64,000 bases of DNA, taken from contig NZ_VOLR01000003.1 in assembly GCF_007954355.1 (NCBI RefSeq), positions 186,001 to 250,000 on the forward strand, read 5' to 3'. The stretch comes from Colwellia hornerae. Its GTDB lineage: Bacteria > Pseudomonadota > Gammaproteobacteria > Enterobacterales > Alteromonadaceae. The notes beneath the pieces are model-generated. The model searched no databases and had not been told where the DNA came from. It saw only the letters and a program-made list of their open reading frames with translations. The position numbers and the translations under genes were made by a program. Of this stretch, positions 27,167-36,424 are shown piece by piece (the first letter of the stretch is position 1; each line of letters starts with the position of its first letter).

Positions 27167-28003
27167 ATGTTACATATAAAAAAGCTACTTACTTTAGTAC
27201 TAACATCAACAGCTATATTGGTGAGTACGGTATCATTCGCTTCTGAACCGGTGTCAGTCAATGTTCAAGGTAATAAGGTTGAAGCCGTTATCCACTTGCC
27301 GGGCAACATTTCTGCCGATATGACCTTACAATTTGAAAATGCAGTTGGCCTAACGAAAGAGAGTTTAGGGCTAACAGCAGAAATTATCGACGTTACCTCA
27401 TTAGATTTTATTGATCGTTTACCCGATGACTTAAATATTTCCCCATCAGCAGCATTTCCAATGATGATCACGATTGAGCCATTGGCAAACAGTGGTTTTT
27501 CATTTTCAGGCTTAGCGACTGTGGATTTACACACTCATAACTTAGAATATACCGCTGGCACACCACTACGATTCTTTAAGGCACCACTTAATGGTGAATT
27601 TAAAGATATCACCATGACTATGGGGGCAGGTAGCTACAGAACACGTGGTTCAACGGGGCGTTTCTCACAATTTATTATTGTTGCCGACTTACGTGCACCG
27701 TTAGTTGTAATTAGCCAAAAATTTAACGATTTACAAATGGCACTCAATAACTTTTCACCAAAAATAAATGCCGCGGTTCACGCCATGCTATTGCAAGATG
27801 TAAATGAAATTAATCAACTTATCTTGTCGACTAATTATCATATGGCGAGTAGCAAAATTAATGACTTTAATCGCCGTATTAATGATAATAAAGGCATAAA
27901 TATTCCCGATGTTTGGCGTTCAAGTCGTGATATTCATAACGTTGCTGGTGAGCTAATGGCTTATGCCAATACCTTACGATTCAGCTTGCGATTAATCAAA
28001 TAA
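27167..28003 (+). CDS. exported protein of unknown function, first gene of signalling operon
   Basis: A 278-residue protein with a signal peptide (LLTLVLTSTAILVSTVSFAS). I do not recognise the family with certainty. The N-terminal half is beta-rich (VNVQGNKVEAVIHLPGNIS, SGFSFSGLATVDLHTHNLEY, GEFKDITMTMGAGSYRTRG). The C-terminal part is helical and hydrophilic. It has no lipobox and no cysteines in the mature region, so it is probably soluble in the periplasm. An AGAGGA ribosome binding site precedes the ATG. It is followed after 35 bases by the FHA gene, so it may supply the periplasmic input to the membrane kinase encoded two genes on. That role is an inference. Confidence 0.7.
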   Translation: MLHIKKLLTLVLTSTAILVSTVSFASEPVSVNVQGNKVEAVIHLPGNISADMTLQFENAVGLTKESLGLTAEIIDVTSLDFIDRLPDDLNISPSAAFPMMITIEPLANSGFSFSGLATVDLHTHNLEYTAGTPLRFFKAPLNGEFKDITMTMGAGSYRTRGSTGRFSQFIIVADLRAPLVVISQKFNDLQMALNNFSPKINAAVHAMLLQDVNEINQLILSTNYHMASSKINDFNRRINDNKGINIPDVWRSSRDIHNVAGELMAYANTLRFSLRLIK

Positions 28004-28038
28004 CGTCGACAAAATAGTGTTCAATTAAGGGTGATCTC

Positions 28039-28941
28039 ATGCCAGCTAAAATTACGATTTGTTATCCGGACCAACCAGCGATGGAAAGTTTTCTTTATGA
28101 AGATAATGGTTACCGTTTAGGACGTTCTCACGAATGTGAGCTGTTGCTCGATCACCCAACTGTATCTCGTCAGCATGCCAAAGTTGCGCACTTGAACGAA
28201 ATTTGGCAGCTTGATGATGAGCGCAGTCGCAATGGCACTAAAGTTAATGGCATAGCGATAACCCATTCCACTTTAAATGATGACGCGATTATTTCTATTG
28301 GTGAGCTTGACTGCCTCTTTGAAACTAAGTCGTCAAAACAAGTTGATGCGATAATGACTCATAATGCCTGGCGGTTGTCGAGCAGCCAAGCGCCCACTGC
28401 AATCCCGTTGACCGAGCATTTAAAACAAAATCTCTCTGAACAGTTGCAAAATATCATCATGTTAACCGGTACTCAACGCGGTATTGTCTTGCTTGGCGAT
28501 ACGCTAGCATCACTCAATGTCAGTATTGCCCATGGTATGCAACGAGATGATTTTAAACTATCACAATTTGAAGGCAGTGTTGGCGCGATAACTCGTTGTT
28601 TTGAAAGCGGACAAAACGTTGTTGCCATGGATGTTTCATGTCATGAGCTGTTAAGTGCTCGTAAAAGCATCGAACTGAAACAAATTGCTGCATTAGCCTG
28701 CATTCCATTATTTTATGATAAGAAAGTAGTGGGAATTGTTTATACCGACAGCAAAATGTCTGATAAAGTGCTCACCGAGTTGGATATAGAAATTTTAAGC
28801 AGTATGAGCCAACAACTCGAAGCAACCGTTCAGGCGATGTTGCTGCAACAATCTATTGATTCATTGCAACTAATTCTTAATGACAACTCGATACGGACAT
28901 CTAGCGATAAAGATTATAGTTTGCTTAATTTGTGCCACTAA
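28039..28941 (+). CDS. FHA-GAF protein
   Basis: A 300-residue cytoplasmic protein. Residues about 18-95 form a forkhead-associated domain with the phosphothreonine-binding signature YRLGRSHECELLL, HPTVSRQHAKV and RSRNGTKVNG. Residues about 135-270 look like a GAF domain (GTQRGIVLLGDTLASLNVSIAHGM-type start, IAALACIPLFYDKKVVGIVYTD core, LDIEILSSMSQQLEATV end). FHA domains bind phosphothreonine peptides, so it is probably a reader or substrate of the Ser/Thr kinase encoded 26 bases downstream. The GAF ligand is unknown. Part of the operon 27167-33668. Confidence 0.9.
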   Translation: MPAKITICYPDQPAMESFLYEDNGYRLGRSHECELLLDHPTVSRQHAKVAHLNEIWQLDDERSRNGTKVNGIAITHSTLNDDAIISIGELDCLFETKSSKQVDAIMTHNAWRLSSSQAPTAIPLTEHLKQNLSEQLQNIIMLTGTQRGIVLLGDTLASLNVSIAHGMQRDDFKLSQFEGSVGAITRCFESGQNVVAMDVSCHELLSARKSIELKQIAALACIPLFYDKKVVGIVYTDSKMSDKVLTELDIEILSSMSQQLEATVQAMLLQQSIDSLQLILNDNSIRTSSDKDYSLLNLCH

Positions 28942-28967
28942 TACCACATCATTAGTAAAAAGGCTGT

Positions 28968-31900
28968 ATGAGCGATCCTAAAGCACCCAAGTTAATAAAT
29001 AGCGATGATGATCAGCTAAATGCGACCCAAATAATACCATTGTCTAAGCCGCTCGCTGCTGGAGAATGCCTTGTTGGTCGTTTTGAAATTGAAAGTCTAC
29101 AAGGACAAGGCCGTTACGGCTTTGTTTACCGTGCCTATGATAAGCAGCTTGACACCTTTATCGCCATCAAAGTCCTTAATAAATCGCTGAGTCAAGATAA
29201 GCAAACCATTGCTGATTTTAAAAAAGAATTATTATTGGTTCGTCAACTAAGTCACCCCAATATTATCCGTGTTCATGAATACTACCAAGACGAAGACGTT
29301 CATTTCTTAACCATGGATTGGATTTCGGGCAGCAGTTTAGAAGAAGCTATCGCATCGAAATCACTCACTATTGACCAAACCTATCAAATTATTGAGCAAT
29401 TATTAGATGGCTTAGCCTTTGCTGAAAAAGCGGGGGTTACTCATAAAGATATTAAGCCTGAAAATATCATGTTAGATGAATCAGGTCGGCTCTTTATTGC
29501 TGATTTTGGCTTATCTGCTTTTAATAAAGAAAGTAACGCTGATCGTGTTTCAGGTACACCTTATTATGCGCCGCCTGAGTATTTACAAACCGGTAAAATA
29601 AATTTAACCACTGATTTGTATGCCGCAGGTGTGGTGATCTTTCAGTTATGTTGTCATTGCTTACCGTTTAGTGGCCATTCGATTGATGAGATTTTACAGA
29701 CTAAGTTGTTAGATAAACCAAAATTTAAGGCTGTTAAAGAAGAGTTTAACTTTTTAAAACCCTGGTTATTGACCTTAATCTCTCCGCATCCAGCATCCCG
29801 ACCCGATAATATTGCCCAAGCGCAGAATAAATATATTAGTCTATTAGCAGAAAAAGATAACCAACCTATCAGCAAGCAGCGTTTAATTGTGACGGTTACG
29901 TCGATGATCTTATTTTTTATCATCGCTGTTGTTTTGTTTACCAGTCGACAAACGCCGATTAAAGCCAATGCGGTAGATCATTACGCAGTGGCGATATTAC
30001 CTTTGCAGACACAAACGGGCGTATTTGATCAAACTTTCGCTAACTATTTGAATTACCAATTAACCGATATTAAAAACTTACGGGTGATTGAGCAAGCGAG
30101 ATTAAGCCAGCTGTTAGCACAACTAGGTATTACGCCACCCATTGACGACGCTAATATGGAGTTGATATCTGACTTACTGCAAATTGACGTGCTGATTAGC
30201 CCACAAACATTCATTGCCGGCTCTGAGGCTAAAGAAATTCAGTTTCAATTGGTTTCTGTCGACGGTTATAACATTCAACGTGAAACCCTAATAAAAGAGC
30301 CTTATAACGAGAAAGATTGGCAAGAAGTTACTCGTCATTTTGTCGATAAATTTACGCAGCGTTTAGACATAGAAGTCAATGCCGATAAAACCATTGATAT
30401 TGAAGAAAATCCTCTGGTTGATTTATTTCCTATTAAAGCACTTATTTTAAAGGGTGAATTTGAACAAGCGCAGCAAGCGTTAAAACAAATATTAGCGCGA
30501 GAACCGAGTTCGGCGCAAACCTGGCTGCAACAAGGCGAATTAAACCTAACAATAGGTTTATTTATGGAAGCAGAACAGGCTTATAGCCAGGCGATAGCAT
30601 TAAGCGCCGCTAATTCTTATACGGCAAAGCTAGCGAGTGCCCGCTTAAATGACTTAGCGGGTAAAGTCGAGCAAGCGCAAGCCGATTATTTAACCCTAGT
30701 AAATGCATTTCCTTACAACACTGAACTTAAGATGATGCTATCAGAGTTTTATTTTTTTATTGAACAACATAAGAAAATGGAAGCCTTATTACAAGACGTG
30801 GTAAAAATTGATCCCAACCATCCTAGTGCATGGTTTATGTTAGGTCGAGTGGCATTTTTACAAGGTGACTTCGAAAAAGCGTTAAATGAATATTTTGTTA
30901 AGGCACTGGTCACCGCTAAAAAGCTAAAAAATCGCGTTCAAGAAGGCGAGGCTCTCAATGCCTTTGGTGTGGTTTATGAACAGCTAGGAGAAACGGAACT
31001 TGCCTTTGATTATTATCAACAATCGTTAAAAATTAGAAAGCAGCTGAGTAACTTAGCCGATGCAGCAACCACCATGACTAACTTAGCCGCTATGCATTTA
31101 GCGGTTGGTCAATACCAACAGACTGAACAGTACTTAACAGAAAGTTTAGCTATCTATCAGACGTTAGACGATCAAGAGGGGCTATCTAATACCTATAATG
31201 AGTTAGGAAAATTGGCTGAAGAGCAAGCTTCCTATCAAACTGCCCTAGAAAACTATCGTCATGCGTTAAATATTCGCGTTGAACTCAATAACTTAATGCT
31301 CCAGGCCGAGAGCATGAATAATATTGGCTTTACTTATTTTATGTTGCTTGACCCAGAACATGCCTTAGTTTATTGGCGTCAATCAGAGCAGTTGTACCAG
31401 CAAATACAATTTCCCATTGGCATTATCCATGTGCGACAAAACTTGGGTCAGATGGAGTTAGCCAAGGGAAACTGGCGTAATGCCTATCACCTATTTAACA
31501 ATACCTTAACCGATGCTGAAAAGCTCAACATTACCGAAGAGTCGATCGTGTCGCGCAGCTACTTAACGAAACTGGCTTTTTTACAAGGTAACTTTTATGC
31601 AAGCATTGAAGAGTTAACGGCAACTTATCAAGCGGCGGTAAAAGCTAATGACGTTAGAGCTATGGCTGAATTTGGTCTATGGTTAGCCGATTGGTCATTA
31701 CAGCTTGGCGATCAAGAGCAAGCTATTAAGCATTTGGCTAACATTAGTGATATCGTCTCGACAAATGGTAATAAAGAACACCAAGCAAAATTTCAATTCT
31801 TAAAGAGTCATACCAAAAATAGTGTCTCAGCCTCTTTAATTCGTAATGAAAACAATTTGGTCTTAGATCACGCCCATCAATCTATCTATATTCGTCAGTT

Positions 31901-32321
31901 AATGTATGAAGCAAAGCAAGCATTACGCTTAGGAAAAAAGGATATTAATGTTTATTTAACACCACTAGCTAACGTTGATTTTAGCCTTCAGCAATATCAG
32001 TATATTGAATATTTAGAGCTTTTAGCTATACAGCAATATTTTGCCGGTGCTTGGCTTGATTTAAAAGGCACCTTACGATCAGCCGATATTCTATTAAGAA
32101 AAATGGGGGATTATTGGCGTAGTTTTCAATTTGATCGTTTGCGTGCCCAATTGGCAATTGTTAATAAACAAGACCCAACAAAATATTATAAAAAAGTGAC
32201 TAAAAAATTGACGCATCTTAAGGCTAATTTACCTCCGGAATTCTCCGGTAAATTCATAGAAACTCAAGATTATTTTGAACTAAATGATTCATTAATGGAG
32301 TTATCACGCCATGACCAATAA
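28968..32321 (+). CDS. membrane Ser/Thr protein kinase with TPR sensor region
   Basis: A protein of 1117 residues. Residues about 36-290 are a eukaryotic-like kinase with a glycine loop (LQGQGRYGFVYRAYD), ATP-binding K68, H159-K160-D161 in THKDIKPEN (lysine in place of the usual arginine of HRD) and D179 in ADFGLSAF. A single membrane segment (about 304-325, VTVTSMILFFIIAVVLF) puts the C-terminal 790 residues outside the inner membrane. That part has an N-terminal alpha/beta segment (IAILPLQTQ-like, about 340-450), then many TPR units (about 480-960, e.g. ALNAFGVVYEQLGETELAFD). It probably senses periplasmic protein partners and phosphorylates cytoplasmic targets, the FHA protein being a candidate. 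Its end overlaps the histidine kinase start by 11 bases. Confidence 0.9.
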   Translation: MSDPKAPKLINSDDDQLNATQIIPLSKPLAAGECLVGRFEIESLQGQGRYGFVYRAYDKQLDTFIAIKVLNKSLSQDKQTIADFKKELLLVRQLSHPNIIRVHEYYQDEDVHFLTMDWISGSSLEEAIASKSLTIDQTYQIIEQLLDGLAFAEKAGVTHKDIKPENIMLDESGRLFIADFGLSAFNKESNADRVSGTPYYAPPEYLQTGKINLTTDLYAAGVVIFQLCCHCLPFSGHSIDEILQTKLLDKPKFKAVKEEFNFLKPWLLTLISPHPASRPDNIAQAQNKYISLLAEKDNQPISKQRLIVTVTSMILFFIIAVVLFTSRQTPIKANAVDHYAVAILPLQTQTGVFDQTFANYLNYQLTDIKNLRVIEQARLSQLLAQLGITPPIDDANMELISDLLQIDVLISPQTFIAGSEAKEIQFQLVSVDGYNIQRETLIKEPYNEKDWQEVTRHFVDKFTQRLDIEVNADKTIDIEENPLVDLFPIKALILKGEFEQAQQALKQILAREPSSAQTWLQQGELNLTIGLFMEAEQAYSQAIALSAANSYTAKLASARLNDLAGKVEQAQADYLTLVNAFPYNTELKMMLSEFYFFIEQHKKMEALLQDVVKIDPNHPSAWFMLGRVAFLQGDFEKALNEYFVKALVTAKKLKNRVQEGEALNAFGVVYEQLGETELAFDYYQQSLKIRKQLSNLADAATTMTNLAAMHLAVGQYQQTEQYLTESLAIYQTLDDQEGLSNTYNELGKLAEEQASYQTALENYRHALNIRVELNNLMLQAESMNNIGFTYFMLLDPEHALVYWRQSEQLYQQIQFPIGIIHVRQNLGQMELAKGNWRNAYHLFNNTLTDAEKLNITEESIVSRSYLTKLAFLQGNFYASIEELTATYQAAVKANDVRAMAEFGLWLADWSLQLGDQEQAIKHLANISDIVSTNGNKEHQAKFQFLKSHTKNSVSASLIRNENNLVLDHAHQSIYIRQLMYEAKQALRLGKKDINVYLTPLANVDFSLQQYQYIEYLELLAIQQYFAGAWLDLKGTLRSADILLRKMGDYWRSFQFDRLRAQLAIVNKQDPTKYYKKVTKKLTHLKANLPPEFSGKFIETQDYFELNDSLMELSRHDQ

Positions 32322-33030
32322 TGCCAATATTGCTAAAATGGTTGACCAACTTAATGAAAAGCAAAAACAAATTTCACAACAGCTTTATTCAGGTAATGAA
32401 CAAATGCGTGGTTTGGCAAAACGCGTTTGGCGAGTGCAAGAAGATGAACGCAAGCATATCGCTCGAGAATTACATGATGGGGTCGGACAGCTGCTGACCG
32501 CTTTGATTAATCAGCTTAAGCAAGTTAAAAAAGGGGATGAGAGTATAGCGCTTGATGAAAGTATTGATCTTGCTCGCCAAGCTTTATCAGATACCCGAGT
32601 GATTTCTCGCTTAATGCGACCAAGAATTTTAGATGATCTTGGGCTTATTCCTGCCCTTGATTGGTTAGTGCGTATTATGGCCGAACCCGAAAAAGCCACC
32701 ATTGATTTTCATCATCAAGTTGACAGTATTTTAGATAGTGATACCCAAACGCTGGCGTTTCGAGTGATACAAGAAGCGTTGACCAACGCGATTAAGCATG
32801 CACAAGCACAAACCATTACTCTTAATTTAATTGCAACTGATAATCTGTTAATGATTAAAATAAAAGATGACGGTATCGGGATGAAAGCCGATCAAGAAGC
32901 TAGTCCTGAGGGCTTTGGCTTAGGAGCAATGCGCGATAGAATAAGTGCTTTTGGCGGTCAATTAACGATAATATCGCAGCCAGGACAAGGCTGTGAAATA
33001 AAGATTTTGGTAACGGGGAGGAATGGCTGA
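32311..33030 (+). CDS. soluble NarL-type histidine kinase
   Basis: A 239-residue kinase of the HisKA_3/HPK7 class. A short N-terminal coiled-coil (to about residue 45) precedes the dimerisation/phosphotransfer domain with H55 in RKHIARELHDGVGQLL. The ATPase domain has the N box (VIQEALTNAIKHA), G1 (KDDGIGM) and G2 (GFGLGAMRDRI). It has no membrane segment and no sensor domain, which is unusual. The gene overlaps the kinase before it and the regulator after it, so its input may come from protein contact with the TPR kinase or the FHA protein. Confidence 0.92.
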   Translation: MTNNANIAKMVDQLNEKQKQISQQLYSGNEQMRGLAKRVWRVQEDERKHIARELHDGVGQLLTALINQLKQVKKGDESIALDESIDLARQALSDTRVISRLMRPRILDDLGLIPALDWLVRIMAEPEKATIDFHHQVDSILDSDTQTLAFRVIQEALTNAIKHAQAQTITLNLIATDNLLMIKIKDDGIGMKADQEASPEGFGLGAMRDRISAFGGQLTIISQPGQGCEIKILVTGRNG

Positions 33031-33668
33031 TGATCCGTGTTCTTATTGCAGACGATCATACAATTTTACGTCATGGTCTGGTCAGTTTACTTAGTAAAGA
33101 TGATTGCATTCAAGTGGTTGCCGAAGCAGCCGACGGACTTGAAGCGGTGAGTAAAGCGCTGGAATTAAAACCCACCGTCATCGTTATCGATATTAGCATG
33201 CCAGGATTAAACGGTATGGAAGCGGTTAAACGCTTAAATGGTCAACTGCCAGACACAAAAGTGTTAGTGCTAACTATGCATGAAGAGCAAGAGTATGTCA
33301 TTCATATGGTTAGAGCGGGTGCTTCTGGTTACTTATTAAAAGACAGTGCGAGTGACGAACTCATTGATGCGGTAAAAGCATTAGCGGCTGGAAAAACCTA
33401 TTACAGCCAATATGCGGCAAGTGTGTTGGCGTCACAATACAACCAACCGGCAGAAAATTGGCAAGACCCCTACAAAAACCTGACAAATCGTGAACGTGAA
33501 GTATTTCATTTGATTATCGAAGGTAAAACCACCAAAGAAATTGCCCGTTCATTAGATATAAGTGTTAAAACAGCAGAAAACCATCGCGGTAAAGTGCTCG
33601 ATAAATTAAACGTTGCTAACGCAGCTGAATTGGTCCGTTATGCGGCCAAAAACAACCTACTGCTATAA
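33030..33668 (+). CDS. NarL/FixJ-family response regulator
   Basis: A 212-residue regulator. The receiver domain (1-120) has the acidic pair at residues 8-9, phosphorylated D54 in VIVIDISMPGLNG, T83 region VLVLTMHEE and K104 in YLLKDSA. The LuxR-type helix-turn-helix is at about 148-207 (LTNREREVFHLIIEGKTTKE and SVKTAENHRGKVLDKL). Its ATG shares one base with the TGA of the histidine kinase gene, so the two are a cognate translationally coupled pair. It is the last gene of the operon before subtilase 2 and may act on the TAGGGG motifs before both proteases. That target is inferred. Confidence 0.93.
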   Translation: MIRVLIADDHTILRHGLVSLLSKDDCIQVVAEAADGLEAVSKALELKPTVIVIDISMPGLNGMEAVKRLNGQLPDTKVLVLTMHEEQEYVIHMVRAGASGYLLKDSASDELIDAVKALAAGKTYYSQYAASVLASQYNQPAENWQDPYKNLTNREREVFHLIIEGKTTKEIARSLDISVKTAENHRGKVLDKLNVANAAELVRYAAKNNLLL

Positions 33669-33693
33669 ACAAGGTATATTTACCTCTTCCTTG

Positions 33694-33727
33694 TAGGGGT
33701 TTTACCTGATTATTTTAAACCTTAATG
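33694..33727 (+). promoter_or_regulatory. TAGGGG-type motif before subtilase 2
   Basis: TAGGGGTTTTACC at 33694-33706 repeats the core found before subtilase 1. TTAATG follows exactly 22 bases after TAGGGG, mirroring the TTAAAT there. The motif lies 26 bases past the response regulator stop, so subtilase 2 may have its own promoter as well as operon read-through. Confidence 0.45.
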
Positions 33728-33769
33728 TTTGGCATGCTCGATGTATCAAAACATATAAGGTTTATTCCC

Positions 33770-36244
33770 ATGCTAAAAACACCATTAAAAAATAAAATAT
33801 TAATCGCTGGCCTTATCGGTGCTGGCTTAACTTTCATGTCACTCAATATTGCCGCTAAATCTATTGGACCTGAATTAAAAGGTTTTATGGCCACGGCTGA
33901 AGTACATGATGTTTTTAATGTCATCGTTACGTTCGAAGGTAAAGGTGCTATTAATGCACAACAGCTAAATGTTATTGAATCAACGGGTGTTATTGGCGGC
34001 GTAAGCTTTAAGCAGTTTCCAATTGTCGGCATAACGGCAACGAAGGCGCAAATAGAAGCTATTTATAAATCAAATGAAGTACGCTCTGTTTACTACAACG
34101 CGCCTTTATCATTCGAAAATGAACGCGCAACACAAATTACCGGTGTTGACCGTTTACGTGATGACCGTTCTTTACGCAGTAACGGTATGCCATATTCAGG
34201 ACGTGGTATCGGGGTTGTGGTTAATGACTCTGGTGTCGATGGCACACACAGCGACATTAAGTTTCCTAACCATGTTGTTCAAAACGTATTAGCACAAACT
34301 AACCTACACTCGTTATCAGATATTTTACCGATAACTTACCAAGAAGATACTGCGAACAGTGATATTGCTGGCGGTCATGGTTCTCATGTAGCGGGTATTA
34401 TTGGCGGCAATGGTGCGATGTCGAGCGGTAAATATCAAGGTGTTGCACCTGGCGCAAAAATTATTGGTTATGGCTCAGGTGCGGGTTTATTTATTTTAGA
34501 CACGATCGGTGGCTTTGATTACGCTATGACGCATAAACATGATTACAACATTCGCGTTATTTCAAACTCTTTTGGAAGTACCAGTGATACAGGTACTGAC
34601 TTTAACCCTGATCATCCAACTAACGTAGTGACTAAATCGTTATCAGATGCGGGTATTATTGTTGTTTTCTCTGCCGGTAATTCGGGTAGCGGCGAAGCGA
34701 CAATCACCGGTAACTTTAAAAAAGCACCTTGGGTTATTACCGTAGCAGCAGGTGATAAAGACGGTAAGTTAGCTGACTTTAGTTCACGTGGTGTTAAAGG
34801 TAAAGGCGGCGAAGTTACGGTTGATGATGAGCTCTTTCAGTGGGAAGACCGTCCTACTGTTACTGCGCCGGGTGTTGATATTATTTCAACTCGTGCTTCA
34901 TTATCAAGCTTAAGTGCCTTGAGTGTTGGCGATGATAGCGATGTAATGGCAGCAAATCACGTGCCTTATTATACTTCTATGAGTGGTACATCAATGTCAG
35001 CGCCACATGTTGCTGGTGTTGTTGCCTTAATGTTAGAAGCTGACCCCAGCCTTACATGGCGTGAAGTTAAGTTAATTCTTCAAGATACAGCAACCAATAT
35101 GCCTGGTCGAGAAACATGGGAAGCCGGCGCCGGTTATGTCAATGCCTACGCGGCAGTGCAATCAATCGTTGATGAACGTTTAGCTTTTGGCAAAACAACG
35201 AAACTCAACCGAGATTTTAATGCTAAAGCGTTAACCTCAGTACAGGCAGAATATGCTGAGACTGTGCCGTTTAGTCCTGTTGGCGATAATAACGGTGTTA
35301 TTGTGCCCGTCAGTGCCGAAGCTTCTATGGTAATGGTTCGAGCAAACATTGATGATAATACAGTAGCACTTACCTTGACTAGTCCTTCTGGCAAACGTTA
35401 TGGTTCAAGTATCGCTTTACCCGTTTTAGGTCAAAACATTGCAGTGACAGCGCCAGCTGAAGCAGGTGATTGGATACTTAAAGCAGGGGGTATTGGTAGC
35501 CTTTCTGGTGTTGCACTTGACCCTAGCGGATTAACTAATGGTTATGCGGTACCGGGTGATATTGACGTAACGATTAAGATTATAAAAACTGATGGTTATG
35601 TCGGTCTTGATGACTTAACCAACCACCCGGCTAAAGCGTTTATTGAATTCGCTGTTAGTGAAGAATTAGTCGATGCCAATACGGCAGGTTTTGAACCAGA
35701 TAATAACCTTACCCGTCAAGACCTAGCTGATTTTTTAAGCTTAGGTGCCGGTATTCGTCAATCAAATTTGGCAACAACAAGCTCATTTGCTGATGTCACA
35801 GGAAATACTACTTACACTGCTGCTATTAACGCGGCTAGTGAAAAGGGTGCCGCTTTACGAAATGGTGCACAAGATCAACAGGCAGTAATGTTGACGAATG
35901 GTACTCATTTTAATCCACAAGGCTTAGTTAATCGCAACGAGTTAGCTTATTCTTTTGTACAGTCACTGGCTTTACAATCGGTTGCAACAAGCTTTACCGG
36001 TGAGATTACCGCTATTTATGGCGAACAACGTATAGCGATAGCAGACCAAGCTGATATTCCAGATGAAATGAAAGGTTACGTACAATTAGCCTTAGACTTA
36101 GGGATACTAGCTGCAAGCTTTGACGTTGAACAGGGTACTTATGATTTAGCCCCGACTATAACGGCGAGCTTTAACGGTAATCAACACGTCAGCCGCGCTG
36201 ATTACGCGGTAGCCGCGACACGTTTTTTTAATAACTACCTATAG
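33770..36244 (+). CDS. secreted S8 subtilase with SLH-like C-terminus (subtilase 2)
   Basis: I chose the ATG at 33770, giving 824 residues with a signal peptide (KNKILIAGLIGAGLTFMSLNIAA). A longer in-frame ATG at 33725 would add a polar stretch before it. The triad is D153 (VNDSGVDG), H203 (GGHGSHVAG) and S408 (SGTSMSAPHVAG), with FSAGNSGSGE for the oxyanion. The architecture equals that of the protease at 24468: propeptide, S8 domain, beta domain, then SLH-like repeats (EFAVSEELVDANTAGFEPD, NLTRQDLADFLSLG). The sequences are clearly paralogous but diverged throughout, so this is an old duplication. It follows the response regulator by about 100 bases. Confidence 0.92.
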   Translation: MLKTPLKNKILIAGLIGAGLTFMSLNIAAKSIGPELKGFMATAEVHDVFNVIVTFEGKGAINAQQLNVIESTGVIGGVSFKQFPIVGITATKAQIEAIYKSNEVRSVYYNAPLSFENERATQITGVDRLRDDRSLRSNGMPYSGRGIGVVVNDSGVDGTHSDIKFPNHVVQNVLAQTNLHSLSDILPITYQEDTANSDIAGGHGSHVAGIIGGNGAMSSGKYQGVAPGAKIIGYGSGAGLFILDTIGGFDYAMTHKHDYNIRVISNSFGSTSDTGTDFNPDHPTNVVTKSLSDAGIIVVFSAGNSGSGEATITGNFKKAPWVITVAAGDKDGKLADFSSRGVKGKGGEVTVDDELFQWEDRPTVTAPGVDIISTRASLSSLSALSVGDDSDVMAANHVPYYTSMSGTSMSAPHVAGVVALMLEADPSLTWREVKLILQDTATNMPGRETWEAGAGYVNAYAAVQSIVDERLAFGKTTKLNRDFNAKALTSVQAEYAETVPFSPVGDNNGVIVPVSAEASMVMVRANIDDNTVALTLTSPSGKRYGSSIALPVLGQNIAVTAPAEAGDWILKAGGIGSLSGVALDPSGLTNGYAVPGDIDVTIKIIKTDGYVGLDDLTNHPAKAFIEFAVSEELVDANTAGFEPDNNLTRQDLADFLSLGAGIRQSNLATTSSFADVTGNTTYTAAINAASEKGAALRNGAQDQQAVMLTNGTHFNPQGLVNRNELAYSFVQSLALQSVATSFTGEITAIYGEQRIAIADQADIPDEMKGYVQLALDLGILAASFDVEQGTYDLAPTITASFNGNQHVSRADYAVAATRFFNNYL

Positions 36245-36263
36245 ACTGAGTATTAAGGTAAAT

Positions 36264-36294
36264 AAAGCCTATCGGCTAGCATCAGATAGGCTTT
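36264..36294 (+). terminator. terminator of subtilase 2
   Basis: A 10-bp perfect stem, AAAGCCTATC with GATAGGCTTT, has an 11-base loop and lies 19 bases past the subtilase 2 stop, followed by AATTACC. Confidence 0.75.
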
Positions 36295-36424
36295 AATTAC
36301 CGACTATTATCAAAATAGATACAAGTATTAGATTGGCATTTTTTAGTAGCACAATACCTTGATGAATTATCTTTTTTAGCATTACTCATTAATATTATTT
36401 TTTGGGATTAAATAGGAATATCAG

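Noticed and set aside
27010-27261. Minus-strand frame of 83 codons upstream of the signalling operon
   Set aside because: It runs through the GTAAA array and the start of the exported protein gene; the composition reflects T-rich antisense of the array.
24468-36244. Two similar subtilase genes as an assembly duplication
   Set aside because: The two proteins differ throughout and have different N- and C-terminal sequences, so they are true diverged paralogues.
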